Assembly: GCF_003609995.1 (NCBI RefSeq)
Contig: NZ_AP018786.1
Coordinates: 124,001 to 188,000 of the forward strand
Source of the DNA: Sutterella megalosphaeroides
Lineage (GTDB): Bacteria; Pseudomonadota; Gammaproteobacteria; Burkholderiales; Burkholderiaceae_F
Reading direction: 5' to 3'
DNA length: 64,000 bases
The notes beneath the pieces are model-generated. The model was not told where the DNA came from. It did not search any database and saw only the letters and a list, made by a program, of their open reading frames with translations. Both the position numbers and the translations under genes were made by a program. Of this stretch, positions 17,388 to 27,139 are shown in pieces (within the stretch, counting starts at the first letter, position 1; the number at the start of each line of letters is the position of its first letter).

Positions 17388-17741
17388 CCGTCTAACCTCT
17401 CGAGATGATGAAATGGTTCAAACGGATGATTTTACCCCAGCGCTCTTCGTACGAGAAACCGCGTCGTACGTCGGCGTCTACACGTCAACTCGCATCTTCC
17501 CCCGAAACGAACGCATGTTTACCAGAGCGATGAAGGCGCCCAGTCCGACGCCCTACGCAAAATCCGGGGCGTTTCCGAGTGGCACGACGAAGCGTGAAGC
17601 GGTAATATCCGTCAATCGCCGAGTTAACAAGACAACTTGCGGGGCGAACACAAATTCCGCTAAAGCGTCTGATCGCACGTGACCGTTTGCCATGGCGTTA
17701 GGCGCTGCCTTCCATAACTTCCTTTTTGGAGAGCGTGGCAT
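17388..17741. other. Intergenic region between lpxL (minus) and metK (plus)
   Basis: This 354-base divergent spacer should hold both promoters. A TAAAAT -10-like box on the minus strand (17434 down to 17429) could serve the acyltransferase genes. A 7-bp inverted repeat (CGTACGA 17448-17454, TCGTACG 17464-17470) lies upstream of it. I found no clear sigma-70 promoter for metK and no motif of a SAM riboswitch class that I could confirm by eye. Confidence 0.5.
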
Positions 17742-18920
17742 ATGGCCAGCGAATATCTTTTCACTTCCGAATCCGTCAGCGAAGGGCATCCCGACAAGGT
17801 TGCCGACCAGATCTCCGACGCCGTCCTCGACGCCTGCCTCGCGCAGGACCCCATGAGCCGCGTTGCGGCCGAAACCCTCTGCACGACGGGCCTTGTCGTC
17901 ATGGCCGGTGAAATCACCACGAACGCCGTCGTCGACTACATCGATCTCGCCCGCAACGTTCTGAAGCGCATCGGTTACGACAACACCGAATACGGCATCG
18001 ACCACAAGGGTTGCTCCGTGCTCGTCGGCTACGACAAGCAGTCGAACGACATCGCGCAGGGGGTCGACCACGCCATGGACGACGAGCTCAACCTCGGCGC
18101 CGGCGACCAGGGTCTCATGTTCGGCTACGCCTGCGACGAAACGCCGACGCTCATGCCCGCGCCGATCTACTACGCGCACCGCCTCATGGAACGCCAGAGC
18201 ATCGTGCGCCGCAACGGCACGCTCTCCTATCTGCGTCCCGATGCCAAGAGCCAGGTGACGCTGCGCTACCGCGACGGCCGTCCCGTCGGTTGCGACACGA
18301 TCGTCATCTCCTCGCAGCACGCCCCCGAAATGTCGGACGGCAAGGTGATGAAGCCCGAATTCATCGAAGGCATCGTCGAAGAGATCATCAAGCCCGTGAT
18401 CCCCGCCGAATGGCTCGAAGGCACGCGCTTCCTCATCAACCCGACCGGTCGCTTCGTCGTGGGCGGTCCGCAGGGCGACTGCGGTCTGACGGGTCGCAAG
18501 ATCATCGTCGACACCTACGGCGGCTACTGCCCCCACGGCGGCGGCGCCTTCTCCGGCAAGGACGCGACGAAGGTCGACCGTTCCGCCGCCTACGCCTGCC
18601 GCTACGTGGCCAAGAACATCGTGGCCGCGGGTCTTGCCCGTCAGTGCCAGGTTCAGGTCGCCTACGCCATCGGCGTGGCCGAACCGATGAACATCACCGT
18701 CTTCACGAACGGCACGGGTGTCATTCCCGACGCCCAGATCGCCGAGCTCGTTCGCGCCCACTTCGACCTTCGCCCGCGCGGCATCATCAAGATGCTCGAC
18801 CTGCGTCGTCCCATCTTCTCGAAGACGGCCGCTTACGGTCACTTCGGCCGTGAAGAACCCGAATTCACCTGGGAAAAGACCGACAAGGCCGAAATTCTGC
18901 GTGCCGCCGCCGGTCTCTGA
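17742..18920 (+). CDS. metK: S-adenosylmethionine synthetase MetK
   Basis: The 392-residue enzyme carries the MetK signatures [12 protein letters not shown] and [16 protein letters not shown], and begins with the family [13 protein letters not shown] motif. It forms SAM from methionine and ATP in the cytoplasm. A TTGGAGAG ribosome site precedes the ATG, the same arrangement as at ahcY. With ahcY 1.7 kb downstream it supplies the two ends of the activated methyl cycle. A long leader precedes the gene. Confidence 0.97.
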   Translation: MASEYLFTSESVSEGHPDKVADQISDAVLDACLAQDPMSRVAAETLCTTGLVVMAGEITTNAVVDYIDLARNVLKRIGYDNTEYGIDHKGCSVLVGYDKQSNDIAQGVDHAMDDELNLGAGDQGLMFGYACDETPTLMPAPIYYAHRLMERQSIVRRNGTLSYLRPDAKSQVTLRYRDGRPVGCDTIVISSQHAPEMSDGKVMKPEFIEGIVEEIIKPVIPAEWLEGTRFLINPTGRFVVGGPQGDCGLTGRKIIVDTYGGYCPHGGGAFSGKDATKVDRSAAYACRYVAKNIVAAGLARQCQVQVAYAIGVAEPMNITVFTNGTGVIPDAQIAELVRAHFDLRPRGIIKMLDLRRPIFSKTAAYGHFGREEPEFTWEKTDKAEILRAAAGL

Positions 18921-18948
18921 GCCGACTTGAATCACCGGTAATTCCATC

Positions 18949-18985
18949 GGGCCGCCCTCGACCGACGTTGAGGCGCGGCCTTTTT
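18949..18985 (+). terminator. Intrinsic terminator after metK
   Basis: An imperfect long stem (GGCCG with CGGCC, extended by CCTCGAC with GTTGAGG) is followed by five T residues. Confidence 0.75.
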
Positions 18986-19107
18986 CATAGGCGCGCTCCG
19001 CGCGCCCCCGGGGTTTCCTCTCCGACCGAAGAGAGCTCGGGGTATATCATTTCAATCTCACGTCCGAACGACACGCGGCCCTTCGGCCCCACCCAAAAAG
19101 GTTTTAC

Positions 19108-20406
19108 ATGAAAAAGCGCGTTCTCACCGGCATCAATACGACCGGTACTCTCCACATCGGCAACTACGTCGGCGCCATCCGTCCGGCCATCCGCGACAGC
19201 CGCAACCCCGACACGGAGAGCTTCTTCTTCATGGCCGACCTCCACGCGCTCATCAAGTGCCAGGATCCGGCCCGCATCGCACGCAGCCGTCTGCAGATTG
19301 CGGCCACGTGGCTTGCCGCCGGGCTCGATCCCGAGCGCGTCGTCTTCTACCGCCAGAGCGACATTCCGGAAATCCCCACGCTCAATTGGCTCCTCACCTG
19401 CTCGACGGGCAAGGGCCAAATGAACCGCGCGCACGCCTACAAGGCGGCCGTCGACCAGGCGGTGGCCGCGGGGCGCGATCCCGATGCGGACGTCTCGATG
19501 GGGCTTTTCTGCTACCCCATTCTGATGGCGGCCGACATTCTCATGTTCAACGCCGACGAAGTTCCCGTCGGGCACGACCAGCTCCAGCATCTGGAAATGG
19601 CGCGCGACGTCGCCACCCGATTCAATTTCCTCTACGCCACTCCCGAAAAGCCCTTCTTCTCGATGCCCGTGGCTACGGGCGGCTCGGAGATCGAAGTTCT
19701 TCCGGGGCTTGACGGGCGCAAGATGAGCAAGTCCTACAACAACGTGATTCCGCTCTTCGAAGGCGGCCGCAAAGCGCTCGACGAAGCGATCTCGCGCATC
19801 GTGACGGACAGCCGTCTGCCCGGCGAACCGAAGGACCCCGACAGCACGTCGCTCACGGTGATTTACGACGCGTTCGCGACGAAGGAAGAGTCCGAAGCGT
19901 TCCACGCCGAACTGCGTGCGGGTCTCGGCTGGGGCGAAGCCAAGAAGCGCCTCGCCGACAAGATCGACGCCGAAATCGGCCCGATGCGCGCCCGCTACGA
20001 AGAGCTCATGGCCCGCCCCGAAGAGATCGAAAAGATCCTTCAGGAAGGCGCCCGCAAGGCCCGCGCGATCGCGACGCCGTTCCTTGCCGAACTCATGCAG
20101 GCCGTGGGGCTCAAGAGCTTCACGCAGGCCGACGCGCCCGCCGCTCAAGCAAAGAGCGCGAAGGCCGTCAAGGCGCTCTTCAAGCAGTACCGCGAAAAGG
20201 ACGGCAACTTCTACTTCAAGCTCTCGATGAACGGGCGCGACCTCTTCGTCTCGGACGCCTTCGCTTCGGGGCGCGACGCGGGCACGTGGGTCGGTCGCCT
20301 CAAGCGCGAGGCCGAACTTCCGGCCGACGCTCCGATTCACCTGCTCGACGGCGTGAGCGCCGACGAAGTGACGGCGGCGCTTGCGAGCCTGCGCACGGAG
20401 GAATAA
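19108..20406 (+). CDS. trpS: Tryptophanyl-tRNA synthetase
   Basis: The 432-residue class I synthetase has the HIGH-type motif TLHIGNY near the start and KMSKSYNN at about residue 208. GHDQLQHLEMARD gives the tryptophan and ATP pocket signature. The protein is about 100 residues longer than E. coli TrpRS. The extra part is a C-terminal domain (about residues 330-432) common in betaproteobacterial TrpRS and of unclear role. The gene stands alone between the metK terminator and the ahcY leader. Confidence 0.95.
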   Translation: MKKRVLTGINTTGTLHIGNYVGAIRPAIRDSRNPDTESFFFMADLHALIKCQDPARIARSRLQIAATWLAAGLDPERVVFYRQSDIPEIPTLNWLLTCSTGKGQMNRAHAYKAAVDQAVAAGRDPDADVSMGLFCYPILMAADILMFNADEVPVGHDQLQHLEMARDVATRFNFLYATPEKPFFSMPVATGGSEIEVLPGLDGRKMSKSYNNVIPLFEGGRKALDEAISRIVTDSRLPGEPKDPDSTSLTVIYDAFATKEESEAFHAELRAGLGWGEAKKRLADKIDAEIGPMRARYEELMARPEEIEKILQEGARKARAIATPFLAELMQAVGLKSFTQADAPAAQAKSAKAVKALFKQYREKDGNFYFKLSMNGRDLFVSDAFASGRDAGTWVGRLKREAELPADAPIHLLDGVSADEVTAALASLRTEE

Positions 20407-20430
20407 CCGAAAATCAAGGATTTGGGCCGT

Positions 20431-20436
20431 TATAAT
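20431..20436 (+). promoter_or_regulatory. Consensus -10 box of the ahcY leader
   Basis: A perfect TATAAT lies about 60 bases upstream of the SAH riboswitch. No good -35 is visible, so the rest of the promoter is unresolved. Confidence 0.5.
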
Positions 20437-20495
20437 GACGGCCTTTCCGGCGGACGTCGATTTACCGATCGGCGTCCGCTTCGTATTCCCGCCGC

Positions 20496-20570
20496 CCCGA
20501 GAAGCGCTGCGACGAAAGCACGATGTTTCGCCAGGCTCGGACGGTCGGGTTCGACAGTAACGGCGCTTAA
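20496..20570 (+). ncRNA. SAH (S-adenosylhomocysteine) riboswitch
   Basis: The region shows the SAH riboswitch layout. CCGAG (20497-20501) pairs with CTCGG (20536-20540) in the conserved GCCAGGCTCGG block. AAGCGCTG pairs with CGGCGCTT (20561-20568), forming a pseudoknot-type closing helix. CGAAA and TTTCG form the inner stem. The class is known from ahcY leaders of betaproteobacteria and turns the gene on when SAH builds up. It ends about 24 bases before the ahcY start codon, so it may expose the ribosome site. Confidence 0.88.
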
Positions 20571-20593
20571 CGTTTTTTTGTTTGGAGAGCGCG

Positions 20594-21994
20594 ATGACCG
20601 CCCAACACGATTACGTCATTACCGACCTTGGTCTTGCCCCCTGGGGCCGCAAGGAAATCCAGATCGCTGAAGTCGAAATGCCCGGCCTCATGGCGATCCG
20701 CAAGGAATTTGCCGAAGCCCAGCCCCTCAAGGGCGCCCGTATTTCCGGGTCCCTCCACATGACGATCCAGACCGCCGTCCTCATCGAAACCCTCACGGCC
20801 CTCGGCGCCGAGGTTCGTTGGGCGAGCTGCAACATCTTCTCGACGCAGGATCACGCGGCGGCGGCCATCGTCGAAGACGGCGTTCCGGTCTTTGCGAAGA
20901 AGGGCGAATCGATTGAGGAATACTGGGAATTCACGCACCGCATCTTCGAGTGGCCCGACAACGGCTTCTCGAACATGATCCTCGACGACGGCGGCGACGC
21001 CACGCTTCTGCTGCACCTCGGCGCCCGCGCCGAAACCGACCGCTCCCTCATCGCCTCCCCGAGCAACGAAGAGGAAACCGCGCTCTTTGCCGCCATCGAA
21101 CGTCACCTCGCCGTCGACCCGAACTGGTACTCCAAGCGTCTCGCTCACATCAAGGGGATCACGGAAGAAACCACGACCGGCGTGCACCGTCTCTATCAGA
21201 TGCACGCCAAGGGCGAACTCAAGGTTCCGGCCATCAACGTCAACGACTCCGTCACGAAGTCGAAGTTCGACAACCTCTACGGCTGCCGCGAATCGCTCGT
21301 CGACGGCATCAAGCGCGCCACCGACGTCATGATCGCGGGCAAGGTGGCCGTCGTCGTCGGTTACGGCGACGTGGGCAAGGGGTGCGCTCAGGCCCTGCGC
21401 GGCCTCGCCGCTCAGGTCTGGGTGGTCGAAATCGACCCGATCTGCGCTCTGCAGGCCGCCATGGAAGGCTACCGCGTCGTCACGATGGACTACGCGAAGG
21501 ACAAGGCCGACATCTTCGTGACGGCGACGGGCAACCTGCACGTCATCACGCACGACCACATGGTCGCCATGAAGAACGAAGCGATCGTTTGCAACATCGG
21601 CCACTTCGACAGCGAAATCGACGTCGCCTCGATGCGTCAGTACCGTTGGGAAAACATCAAGCCCCAGGTCGACCACATCGAACTGCCCTCGGGCAACCGC
21701 ATCATCCTTCTCGCCGAAGGCCGCCTCGTCAACCTCGGCTGCGCCACGGGCCATCCCTCCTACGTGATGAGCTCGTCGTTCGCCAACCAGACGCTTGCCC
21801 AGATCGAACTCTTCTGCCGTACGGACGCCTACCCGGTCGGCGTCTACGTTCTGCCGAAGAAGCTCGACGAAAAGGTCGCGCGTCTGCAGCTCACGAACTT
21901 CAACGCCCAACTCTCCGAGCTGACGGACGAACAGGCCGCCTACATCGGCGTGCCGAAGGAAGGCCCCTACAAGAGCGACAACTACCGCTATTGA
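20594..21994 (+). CDS. ahcY: Adenosylhomocysteinase AhcY
   Basis: The 466-residue enzyme hydrolyses S-adenosylhomocysteine to adenosine and homocysteine, removing the inhibitory product of methylation. The NAD-binding [11 protein letters not shown] motif, the substrate-site SLHMT and HLGARAETD segments and the C-terminal KSDNYRY end are all present. The ATG at 20594 has a TTGGAGAG ribosome site. Expression is very likely controlled by the SAH riboswitch directly upstream. Confidence 0.97.
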   Translation: MTAQHDYVITDLGLAPWGRKEIQIAEVEMPGLMAIRKEFAEAQPLKGARISGSLHMTIQTAVLIETLTALGAEVRWASCNIFSTQDHAAAAIVEDGVPVFAKKGESIEEYWEFTHRIFEWPDNGFSNMILDDGGDATLLLHLGARAETDRSLIASPSNEEETALFAAIERHLAVDPNWYSKRLAHIKGITEETTTGVHRLYQMHAKGELKVPAINVNDSVTKSKFDNLYGCRESLVDGIKRATDVMIAGKVAVVVGYGDVGKGCAQALRGLAAQVWVVEIDPICALQAAMEGYRVVTMDYAKDKADIFVTATGNLHVITHDHMVAMKNEAIVCNIGHFDSEIDVASMRQYRWENIKPQVDHIELPSGNRIILLAEGRLVNLGCATGHPSYVMSSSFANQTLAQIELFCRTDAYPVGVYVLPKKLDEKVARLQLTNFNAQLSELTDEQAAYIGVPKEGPYKSDNYRY

Positions 21995-22079
21995 TCGGGA
22001 CGCGTCCTCCGCTCGTCGGCGAAGGACGCACGGCCCGAGGGAAAGCGCTTCGAAAGAAACGCTTTCCCCTTCGCACCGA

Positions 22080-22107
22080 GCCGCGGCGACCTTACCGCGG
22101 CTTTTTT
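22080..22107 (+). terminator. Intrinsic terminator after ahcY
   Basis: A 7-bp GCCGCGG/CCGCGGC stem is followed by six T residues. The converging fthC stop codon lies in its loop, so the last codons of fthC are part of the terminator. A second hairpin (GGGAAAGCG with CGCTTTCCC, 22039-22068) lies just before it without a T-run. Confidence 0.85.
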
Positions 22108-22706
22108 GCGTCCTTCGGGGCGCAAAGCTCTGCCAGGCGCCCGGAAACGTCGACAACGCCCTTTTCGGTCAAAAGCGCGTCGAGGCGCTCGTCGTGCGCT
22201 TCGAAGAGCGCCGCCTCCGCGCGCAGAGCCGAATACGCAACGCCGATCGTCACGGGGCGCGGCTCGCACGCGGCCAGGTACCGATCGAAACACCCCTTCC
22301 CGTACCCCAATCGGTGGCCGAGCGTCGAGTACGCCACGCACGGCACGAAAAGCACGTCTGGAACGACTTCCGAGCCGCCCTCAAGCTTCGGCGCGGGTAC
22401 GCCGAGCGCGTCCTTTTCCAGGTCCCCCGTCCCCCGCCGCAGATAGACCATGCGGCCCTCAGCAAAGGAGTAAGGGAGCGCGAGGATCATGAAATGATCC
22501 CGAACGAAGAGGCTCTCCGGAATGTCGAGCTCTCCGCGAAAAGGTACGTAACCTCCCGCACACAGGCCGCGCGGCAAACGGGTCAGAAGCGACTCGAGCG
22601 CCGTCCGAAAATTCCGCTGAAGACCGGGGTCGCGCGCGAGTCGCGAGCGCTCTTGCAACATTCGTGTTCGTACGTCTCTTTTCGTTACGATTGTCCGCTC
22701 GTCCAC
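22092..22706 (-). CDS. 5-formyltetrahydrofolate cyclo-ligase
   Basis: The 204-residue protein shows the family GYGKGCFDRYL nucleotide-binding motif and the VPCVAYSTLGHRLG segment. It converts 5-formyl-THF to 5,10-methenyl-THF using ATP, feeding the one-carbon pool. The GTG at 22706 is chosen because a CGGAG site lies seven bases upstream and the family starts near VTKRDVR. An internal ATG at 22661 would lose the first helix. It diverges from the slt gene. Confidence 0.9.
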   Translation of the reverse strand: MDERTIVTKRDVRTRMLQERSRLARDPGLQRNFRTALESLLTRLPRGLCAGGYVPFRGELDIPESLFVRDHFMILALPYSFAEGRMVYLRRGTGDLEKDALGVPAPKLEGGSEVVPDVLFVPCVAYSTLGHRLGYGKGCFDRYLAACEPRPVTIGVAYSALRAEAALFEAHDERLDALLTEKGVVDVSGRLAELCAPKDAKKPR

Positions 22707-22771
22707 GGCAAGGCTCCGTTATAGTTGTTGCTACCTTCCTCGATTGTCCCACGGCACGGCGTCTTTACGAC

Positions 22772-25264
22772 ATGCACCACTTTCCCCTCCCGAGTCGGCT
22801 GACCCGACTTTTGCTTATCGCCGGGCTTTGCTCGACGACCGGCACGGTCGGCGCGGCAACGCCCGAAGGATGGGTGGAATTGAAGACGCTCGTCGGTACC
22901 GCGTCGACCGACGCCGCACCCGAAAAGGCCGAGGCGACGAACGCGCCCGCAGCTCCGCCGGCGACCGATGCGACCGACACGTCCGCCCCCGGCGACGCCG
23001 CCGCCGTCTCCGATGCCGACAGCGCATCGACGGTCGAACCCTCCGAGCCGAACGATCCGCCGCCCCACGGCCTCATTGCCGTGCCGATGCCCGAACGTCT
23101 TCAGAGCCTGCAATCGGTCGATACCGAGGACGAAGTCATTCTGCTCGAGTCCGCCGCACAGGTCGATCCCAAGGACGTGATCAACGCGGTCGACGAAGCC
23201 TTCGCGCACATGCGCCGCCCGGCCGAAACGGAAACCTCAGGCGCCGCAGCCGGCCAGGCGGCGGAAGCAGCCGGCCGCGTAACCGCCGAACTCATCAACG
23301 AGCCGCCTCCTGTCGACCCGCTGGAGGTCGCCCTCTTTGCGACGCCTCCCGAACCGGCCGACGGCATCTTCATGGCCGCCCGCGCCGCCTTTCAAACGGG
23401 GGATCTCGCGGCCCTGCGCGAAAACGCCGATCTTCTCGTCGGTCACCCGCTCGAGAGCTACCTTGAACTCTGGACGATCGAACTCGAACTCAAAGCCGCG
23501 CCCGACGCCGCGACGCCCAACCTGCGCTTTCAGGATTTCATCGAGCGCCACCAGGGCGAATACGTGGGCGAGCGCGCCGCCGCCGACTATCTGCGCCTCT
23601 CGGGACCGCGCATCAACCGCACGCTCTTCGAGAGCGTCTTTTCCCGACTGGTCTGGAACAGGGACGACCCGGACGTCGCCGCCTGGCGAACCTACTATCG
23701 CCTCCTTGAAACGCCCGCCGACCGGCAGGCGCTCCAGAGCGCCAAGGCGCTTTATCGGGACGGTCAGGCCACGCGTGCCGCCAATCAGACGCTCGGCGAC
23801 CTGATCGTTCGCCGGGACCGCTCCTGGGCCTGGGACCGCGTCGTGCTCCTCTTGCAAAAGGGCGAATGGGACGAGGTCAAACGCGTTTTGAGTTACGTGC
23901 CGCGCCCCGAACTTCCCGCGCCGATCGACACGCTTTCCGCCATCCTCGATCAGCCCGTCGCCTGGTACAACCGCCACGCGGACGAAATCGGGCGGCTTCC
24001 CGCCCGACTCGGCGTTTTCGCAACGCTGCGCCTCGCGCGGGCGCAGCCCGCTTTGGCCGCGCAATGCGCGACCTCCGTCGAACGACGACTCGGCGCCTTC
24101 TGGCGCTCGCTCCTCTGGTCCGTCATCGGCTACCAGGGCACGACCGCCCTCAACCCCGAAGCTGTCGACTGGTACGCCAAGGCGGGAAACGCGCTCGCGC
24201 AACGGCCTCTTCTCGTCGTCAACTACCGTTCCGTTCTCGGTTGGAACGCCCGAGCGGCGCTCCGTGCGGGCAATTGGTTTTCGCTCGCGCGCTTGATCGA
24301 GCGCATGCCCAAAAGCATGCAGGAGGAAGAAGTCTGGACCTACTGGCGAGCGCGCGCGTTGCGGGCCCGCGGCCAGGAAACGCAGGCCCGGCAGCTCTTC
24401 GAGCGCATCGACGGGAACGTCAGTTTTTACGGCAAGCTCGCCTGCGACGCGCTCGGCAAGCCCTATGCCTTCGACAGGGCGAAACCGAAGGTCGTCGATG
24501 CGAATCCGGAGCGCTGGGAGAGCGAAACGGGGCTCCTGCGCGCCCGCACCTTCTATCGGCTCGACCTCTATCGGGAGGGCCACCGCGAGTGGAACTGGGC
24601 CATGCGGGGCTTGAAGGGCGCCGACTATGTCGCGCTCGCCGAATACGCCAAGAAGAAACTCCTCATCCACCGCATGATCAATACGAGCGAGCGCTCGGGC
24701 AAAGACGTCGTCTCGATCGAGCAGCGCTACCCGATGCCGCACGCCCTCCTCATCGAGCGCGTCTCCGAAGCGCAGCAAATTCCCTCGGCCTGGGTCTACG
24801 GGCTCATCCGTCAGGAATCGCGCTTCATTCCGAGCGTCAGCTCCTCGGTCGGCGCGCGCGGTCTCATGCAGGTGATGCCGCTCACGGCGCAGTGGATCGC
24901 CCGCAAGCTCGGCATCACGCATTACGATCAGGGGAACCTCACGGAGCTCGAGATGAATCTCGTCCTCGGGAGCGCCTACCTACGCATGCTCCGCGCCGAG
25001 TTCGACTCGAGTTACGTGCTCGCCACCGCCGCCTACAACGCGGGCCCCGCCCGCGCCCGCGTGTGGCGTCGTACGCTGCGCGAACCCATGGAAGCGGCGG
25101 TCTTCATCGAGACGATCCCCTTTTACGAAACGCGCGACTACGTGAAGAACGTTCTCTCGAACATGCAAACCTACTCGATGCGTACGGCCGCCCCGATCGA
25201 GAACTTCACGCGGTTCCTCGGACGCGTTCACCCGGGAACCACGCCGGGGTCGGACCTTCCCTGA
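22772..25264 (+). CDS. slt: Soluble lytic murein transglycosylase (Slt70 type)
   Basis: The 830-residue protein has a signal peptide (about residues 1-31, ending VGAA) and an Ala/Pro/Asp-rich low-complexity region to about residue 140. A long alpha-superhelical U-domain follows, and then a lysozyme-like SLT domain. The catalytic glutamate is E682 in RQESRF. The [10 protein letters not shown] and ATAAYNAGP motifs follow. Slt cleaves the glycan backbone to 1,6-anhydro-MurNAc products. The protein is about 190 residues longer than E. coli Slt70, mostly from the N-terminal low-complexity part. cca starts 47 bases after its stop. Confidence 0.93.
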   Translation: MHHFPLPSRLTRLLLIAGLCSTTGTVGAATPEGWVELKTLVGTASTDAAPEKAEATNAPAAPPATDATDTSAPGDAAAVSDADSASTVEPSEPNDPPPHGLIAVPMPERLQSLQSVDTEDEVILLESAAQVDPKDVINAVDEAFAHMRRPAETETSGAAAGQAAEAAGRVTAELINEPPPVDPLEVALFATPPEPADGIFMAARAAFQTGDLAALRENADLLVGHPLESYLELWTIELELKAAPDAATPNLRFQDFIERHQGEYVGERAAADYLRLSGPRINRTLFESVFSRLVWNRDDPDVAAWRTYYRLLETPADRQALQSAKALYRDGQATRAANQTLGDLIVRRDRSWAWDRVVLLLQKGEWDEVKRVLSYVPRPELPAPIDTLSAILDQPVAWYNRHADEIGRLPARLGVFATLRLARAQPALAAQCATSVERRLGAFWRSLLWSVIGYQGTTALNPEAVDWYAKAGNALAQRPLLVVNYRSVLGWNARAALRAGNWFSLARLIERMPKSMQEEEVWTYWRARALRARGQETQARQLFERIDGNVSFYGKLACDALGKPYAFDRAKPKVVDANPERWESETGLLRARTFYRLDLYREGHREWNWAMRGLKGADYVALAEYAKKKLLIHRMINTSERSGKDVVSIEQRYPMPHALLIERVSEAQQIPSAWVYGLIRQESRFIPSVSSSVGARGLMQVMPLTAQWIARKLGITHYDQGNLTELEMNLVLGSAYLRMLRAEFDSSYVLATAAYNAGPARARVWRRTLREPMEAAVFIETIPFYETRDYVKNVLSNMQTYSMRTAAPIENFTRFLGRVHPGTTPGSDLP

Positions 25265-25311
25265 TTTCTTTTTTCCGTTTGCCGCCCCCTTTGCGGTGCG
25301 GCCCCATCGTC

Positions 25312-26454
25312 ATGCACGTCTATCTTGTCGGCGGCTGTGTCCGCGATCGGCTTCTGGCCCGTCTCACGGGCCGCCCCCAACCTTCGAGCGACCGCGACTG
25401 GGTGGTGGTCGGCGCCACGCCGGAAGACATGCTGGCCCGCGGTTACCTGCCGGTCGGCAACGACTTCCCGGTGTTTCTTCACCCCAAAACCCACGAGGAA
25501 TACGCGCTTGCACGCACGGAGCGCAAGACCGCTCCGGGCTACCACGGGTTCGTGTTCCATGCGGCCCCGGACGTCACGCTGGAAGAGGATCTGCGTCGGC
25601 GCGACCTGACAATCAACGCCATGGCGCTCGACGACGACGGCCAACTGATCGATCCGTACGGCGGGCTCGACGACCTGAAGGCCCGGCGACTGCGGCACGT
25701 GAGTCCCGCCTTCGAAGAGGACCCCGTTCGCATCCTGCGCGCGGCCCGCTTTGCGGCGCGCTTTCCCGACTTTCGCGTGGCCGACGAAACGCTCGCCCTC
25801 ATGCGTCGCATGGTGGACGCGGGCGAAGTCGACGCGCTCGTGCCCGAACGGATTTTTTCGGAAATCTCCCGCGGTTTGACGGCCGAAGCCCCTTTGCGCA
25901 TGCTCGACGAACTCGAAGCCTGCGGTCTGTGGGCGCGCCTTTACGCCGACATCGCGCTCACGCCCTCCGTGCGGGCGCTCGTGGAGCGACTCGCCTGCGA
26001 CGGGGCGTCGTTGGATCTGCGGCTTCTCGCCCTCACCTCGGGCGCCGAAACGGGGGACGCGGCACTCCGCTTTCTGAAGTCCGTCCGGGCGCCCGCCTCC
26101 GCGCTCGGTCTCGCTCAAACCTTCTGGTCGCTGCGCGACGCGCTTTTCGGCATGAAGACGCCCGAAGACGCGGCTCGGGTCTTTGAGAAAATCGACGTCG
26201 TTCGTCGACGGGAGCGCGCCGAAGCGCTGCTTCTCTTCTGCTCGCGCCTTGCGGAAATCGAAGGCCTCCCCGTACGGTGGACGCAGGACGAGCTCTCGCA
26301 GCTTCTCGACGCGTGGACGTCGATCGACGCGGGGGCCGTCGCCAAAGCGCAAACCGACCCCCGAGCCATTCCCGAGGCCGTTCGAGCGGCTCGCCGCGAG
26401 GCGCTCCTTGCGTGCGCGGGGCGGCTCGAGAACGCGCGGGCGCCGCGCCCGTAA
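25312..26454 (+). CDS. cca: CCA tRNA nucleotidyltransferase
   Basis: The 380-residue protein has the class II nucleotidyltransferase head with GGCVRD and the DRDW catalytic aspartates. [10 protein letters not shown] and [16 protein letters not shown] are the other family motifs. It adds or repairs the 3' CCA end of tRNAs. The E. coli type enzyme has a C-terminal HD phosphohydrolase domain. Here the region aligning with its HDLGK motif reads roughly [11 protein letters not shown], so the HD metal site is absent and the tail is shorter. The start is a plain ATG after slt with no strong ribosome site. Confidence 0.93.
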   Translation: MHVYLVGGCVRDRLLARLTGRPQPSSDRDWVVVGATPEDMLARGYLPVGNDFPVFLHPKTHEEYALARTERKTAPGYHGFVFHAAPDVTLEEDLRRRDLTINAMALDDDGQLIDPYGGLDDLKARRLRHVSPAFEEDPVRILRAARFAARFPDFRVADETLALMRRMVDAGEVDALVPERIFSEISRGLTAEAPLRMLDELEACGLWARLYADIALTPSVRALVERLACDGASLDLRLLALTSGAETGDAALRFLKSVRAPASALGLAQTFWSLRDALFGMKTPEDAARVFEKIDVVRRRERAEALLLFCSRLAEIEGLPVRWTQDELSQLLDAWTSIDAGAVAKAQTDPRAIPEAVRAARREALLACAGRLENARAPRP

Positions 26455-26461
26455 CCCTTAT

Positions 26462-26482
26462 CCCGCCTCAGATGAGGCGGGC
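26462..26482. terminator. Palindrome between cca and the DUF2905 gene
   Basis: A perfect 9-bp repeat (CCCGCCTCA with TGAGGCGGG) spans the DUF2905 stop codon, where two genes converge. There is no T-run, so terminator function is uncertain. Confidence 0.45.
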
Positions 26483-26659
26483 GATGACGAGCGCCACGGC
26501 CGCGAGCAGAATCGTGCTCATGAAGGGCAGTTCGATGCGTCGCCCGAACACCGTGAAGTTCAGGTCGCCCGGCAGACGGCCGAGCCCGAACTTGGAGAGA
26601 AAGGGCATGCAGGAAAGCAGCACGAGCAGGAGAACGAAGAGAACAAGAAACCAACGCAT
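26468..26659 (-). CDS. DUF2905 small membrane protein
   Basis: The 63-residue protein has a first membrane helix (residues 2-22), the family GLGRLPGDL motif and a second helix (about 45-62). These features match the DUF2905 family of small inner-membrane proteins, whose function is unknown. It is encoded alone on the minus strand between cca and folB, and its start faces the folB promoter. Confidence 0.8.
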   Translation of the reverse strand: MRWFLVLFVLLLVLLSCMPFLSKFGLGRLPGDLNFTVFGRRIELPFMSTILLAAVALVIARLI

Positions 26660-26669
26660 AGTTCGTCCA

Positions 26670-26697
26670 TTGTACCGATCGTCCCCGCGGCTAGAAT
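26670..26697 (+). promoter_or_regulatory. Sigma-70-like promoter of folB
   Basis: TTGTAC (26670-26675) and TAGAAT (26692-26697) are 16 bases apart. The -10 box overlaps an in-frame ATG at 26696, which argues that translation starts further downstream. Confidence 0.6.
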
Positions 26698-26722
26698 GTG
26701 CGTTTTTGCCGGACGCTTCACC

Positions 26723-27118
26723 GTGTTTGCCTTAACAACTCCCGACGACCTCCGCTTCACGACCCGACGCATCAGCGTTCGGGGCCTTACGCTCCGATGC
26801 GCCATCGGCGCCTACGAGCACGAGCGAAACCGCCTCCAGAAGGTGCGACTCGACTGCGACGTCTGGGTGCCCTTGCGTCCGACGGAGGACCGTCTCGAAA
26901 ACGTCCTCAACTACGATTGGATCGTCGACGCGATGCGCACGACCGCCCTTTCCGGGCACATCGACCTGCAGGAAACGCTGGTCGACCGCATGGCCGACGC
27001 GCTCTGCGCCCACCCCGACATCCTTCTCGTTCGGGTGGCCTCCGCCAAGCTCGAAGCCTACGCCGACATCGAGTCGGTCGGGCTCGAAGTCTGGCGCAGA
27101 CCCGATCCCCGTTCCTGA
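26723..27118 (+). CDS. folB: Dihydroneopterin aldolase FolB
   Basis: The 131-residue protein matches FolB from RISVRGLTLRCAIGAYEHE onwards, with NYDWIVDAM and the ETLVDRMADAL motif. A conserved lysine lies in SAKLEAYAD. FolB splits 7,8-dihydroneopterin to 6-hydroxymethyl-dihydropterin and glycolaldehyde in folate synthesis. Start choice is open: the ATG at 26696 lies inside a promoter -10 box, so I prefer the GTG at 26723. Both have weak ribosome sites. ttcA follows after 21 bases. Confidence 0.87.
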   Translation: MFALTTPDDLRFTTRRISVRGLTLRCAIGAYEHERNRLQKVRLDCDVWVPLRPTEDRLENVLNYDWIVDAMRTTALSGHIDLQETLVDRMADALCAHPDILLVRVASAKLEAYADIESVGLEVWRRPDPRS

Positions 27119-27139
27119 ACACTTCCGACCGACAACCGT

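Noticed and set aside
17388-17741. SAM riboswitch in the metK leader
   Set aside because: I searched for the motifs of known SAM riboswitch classes and could not match any convincingly.
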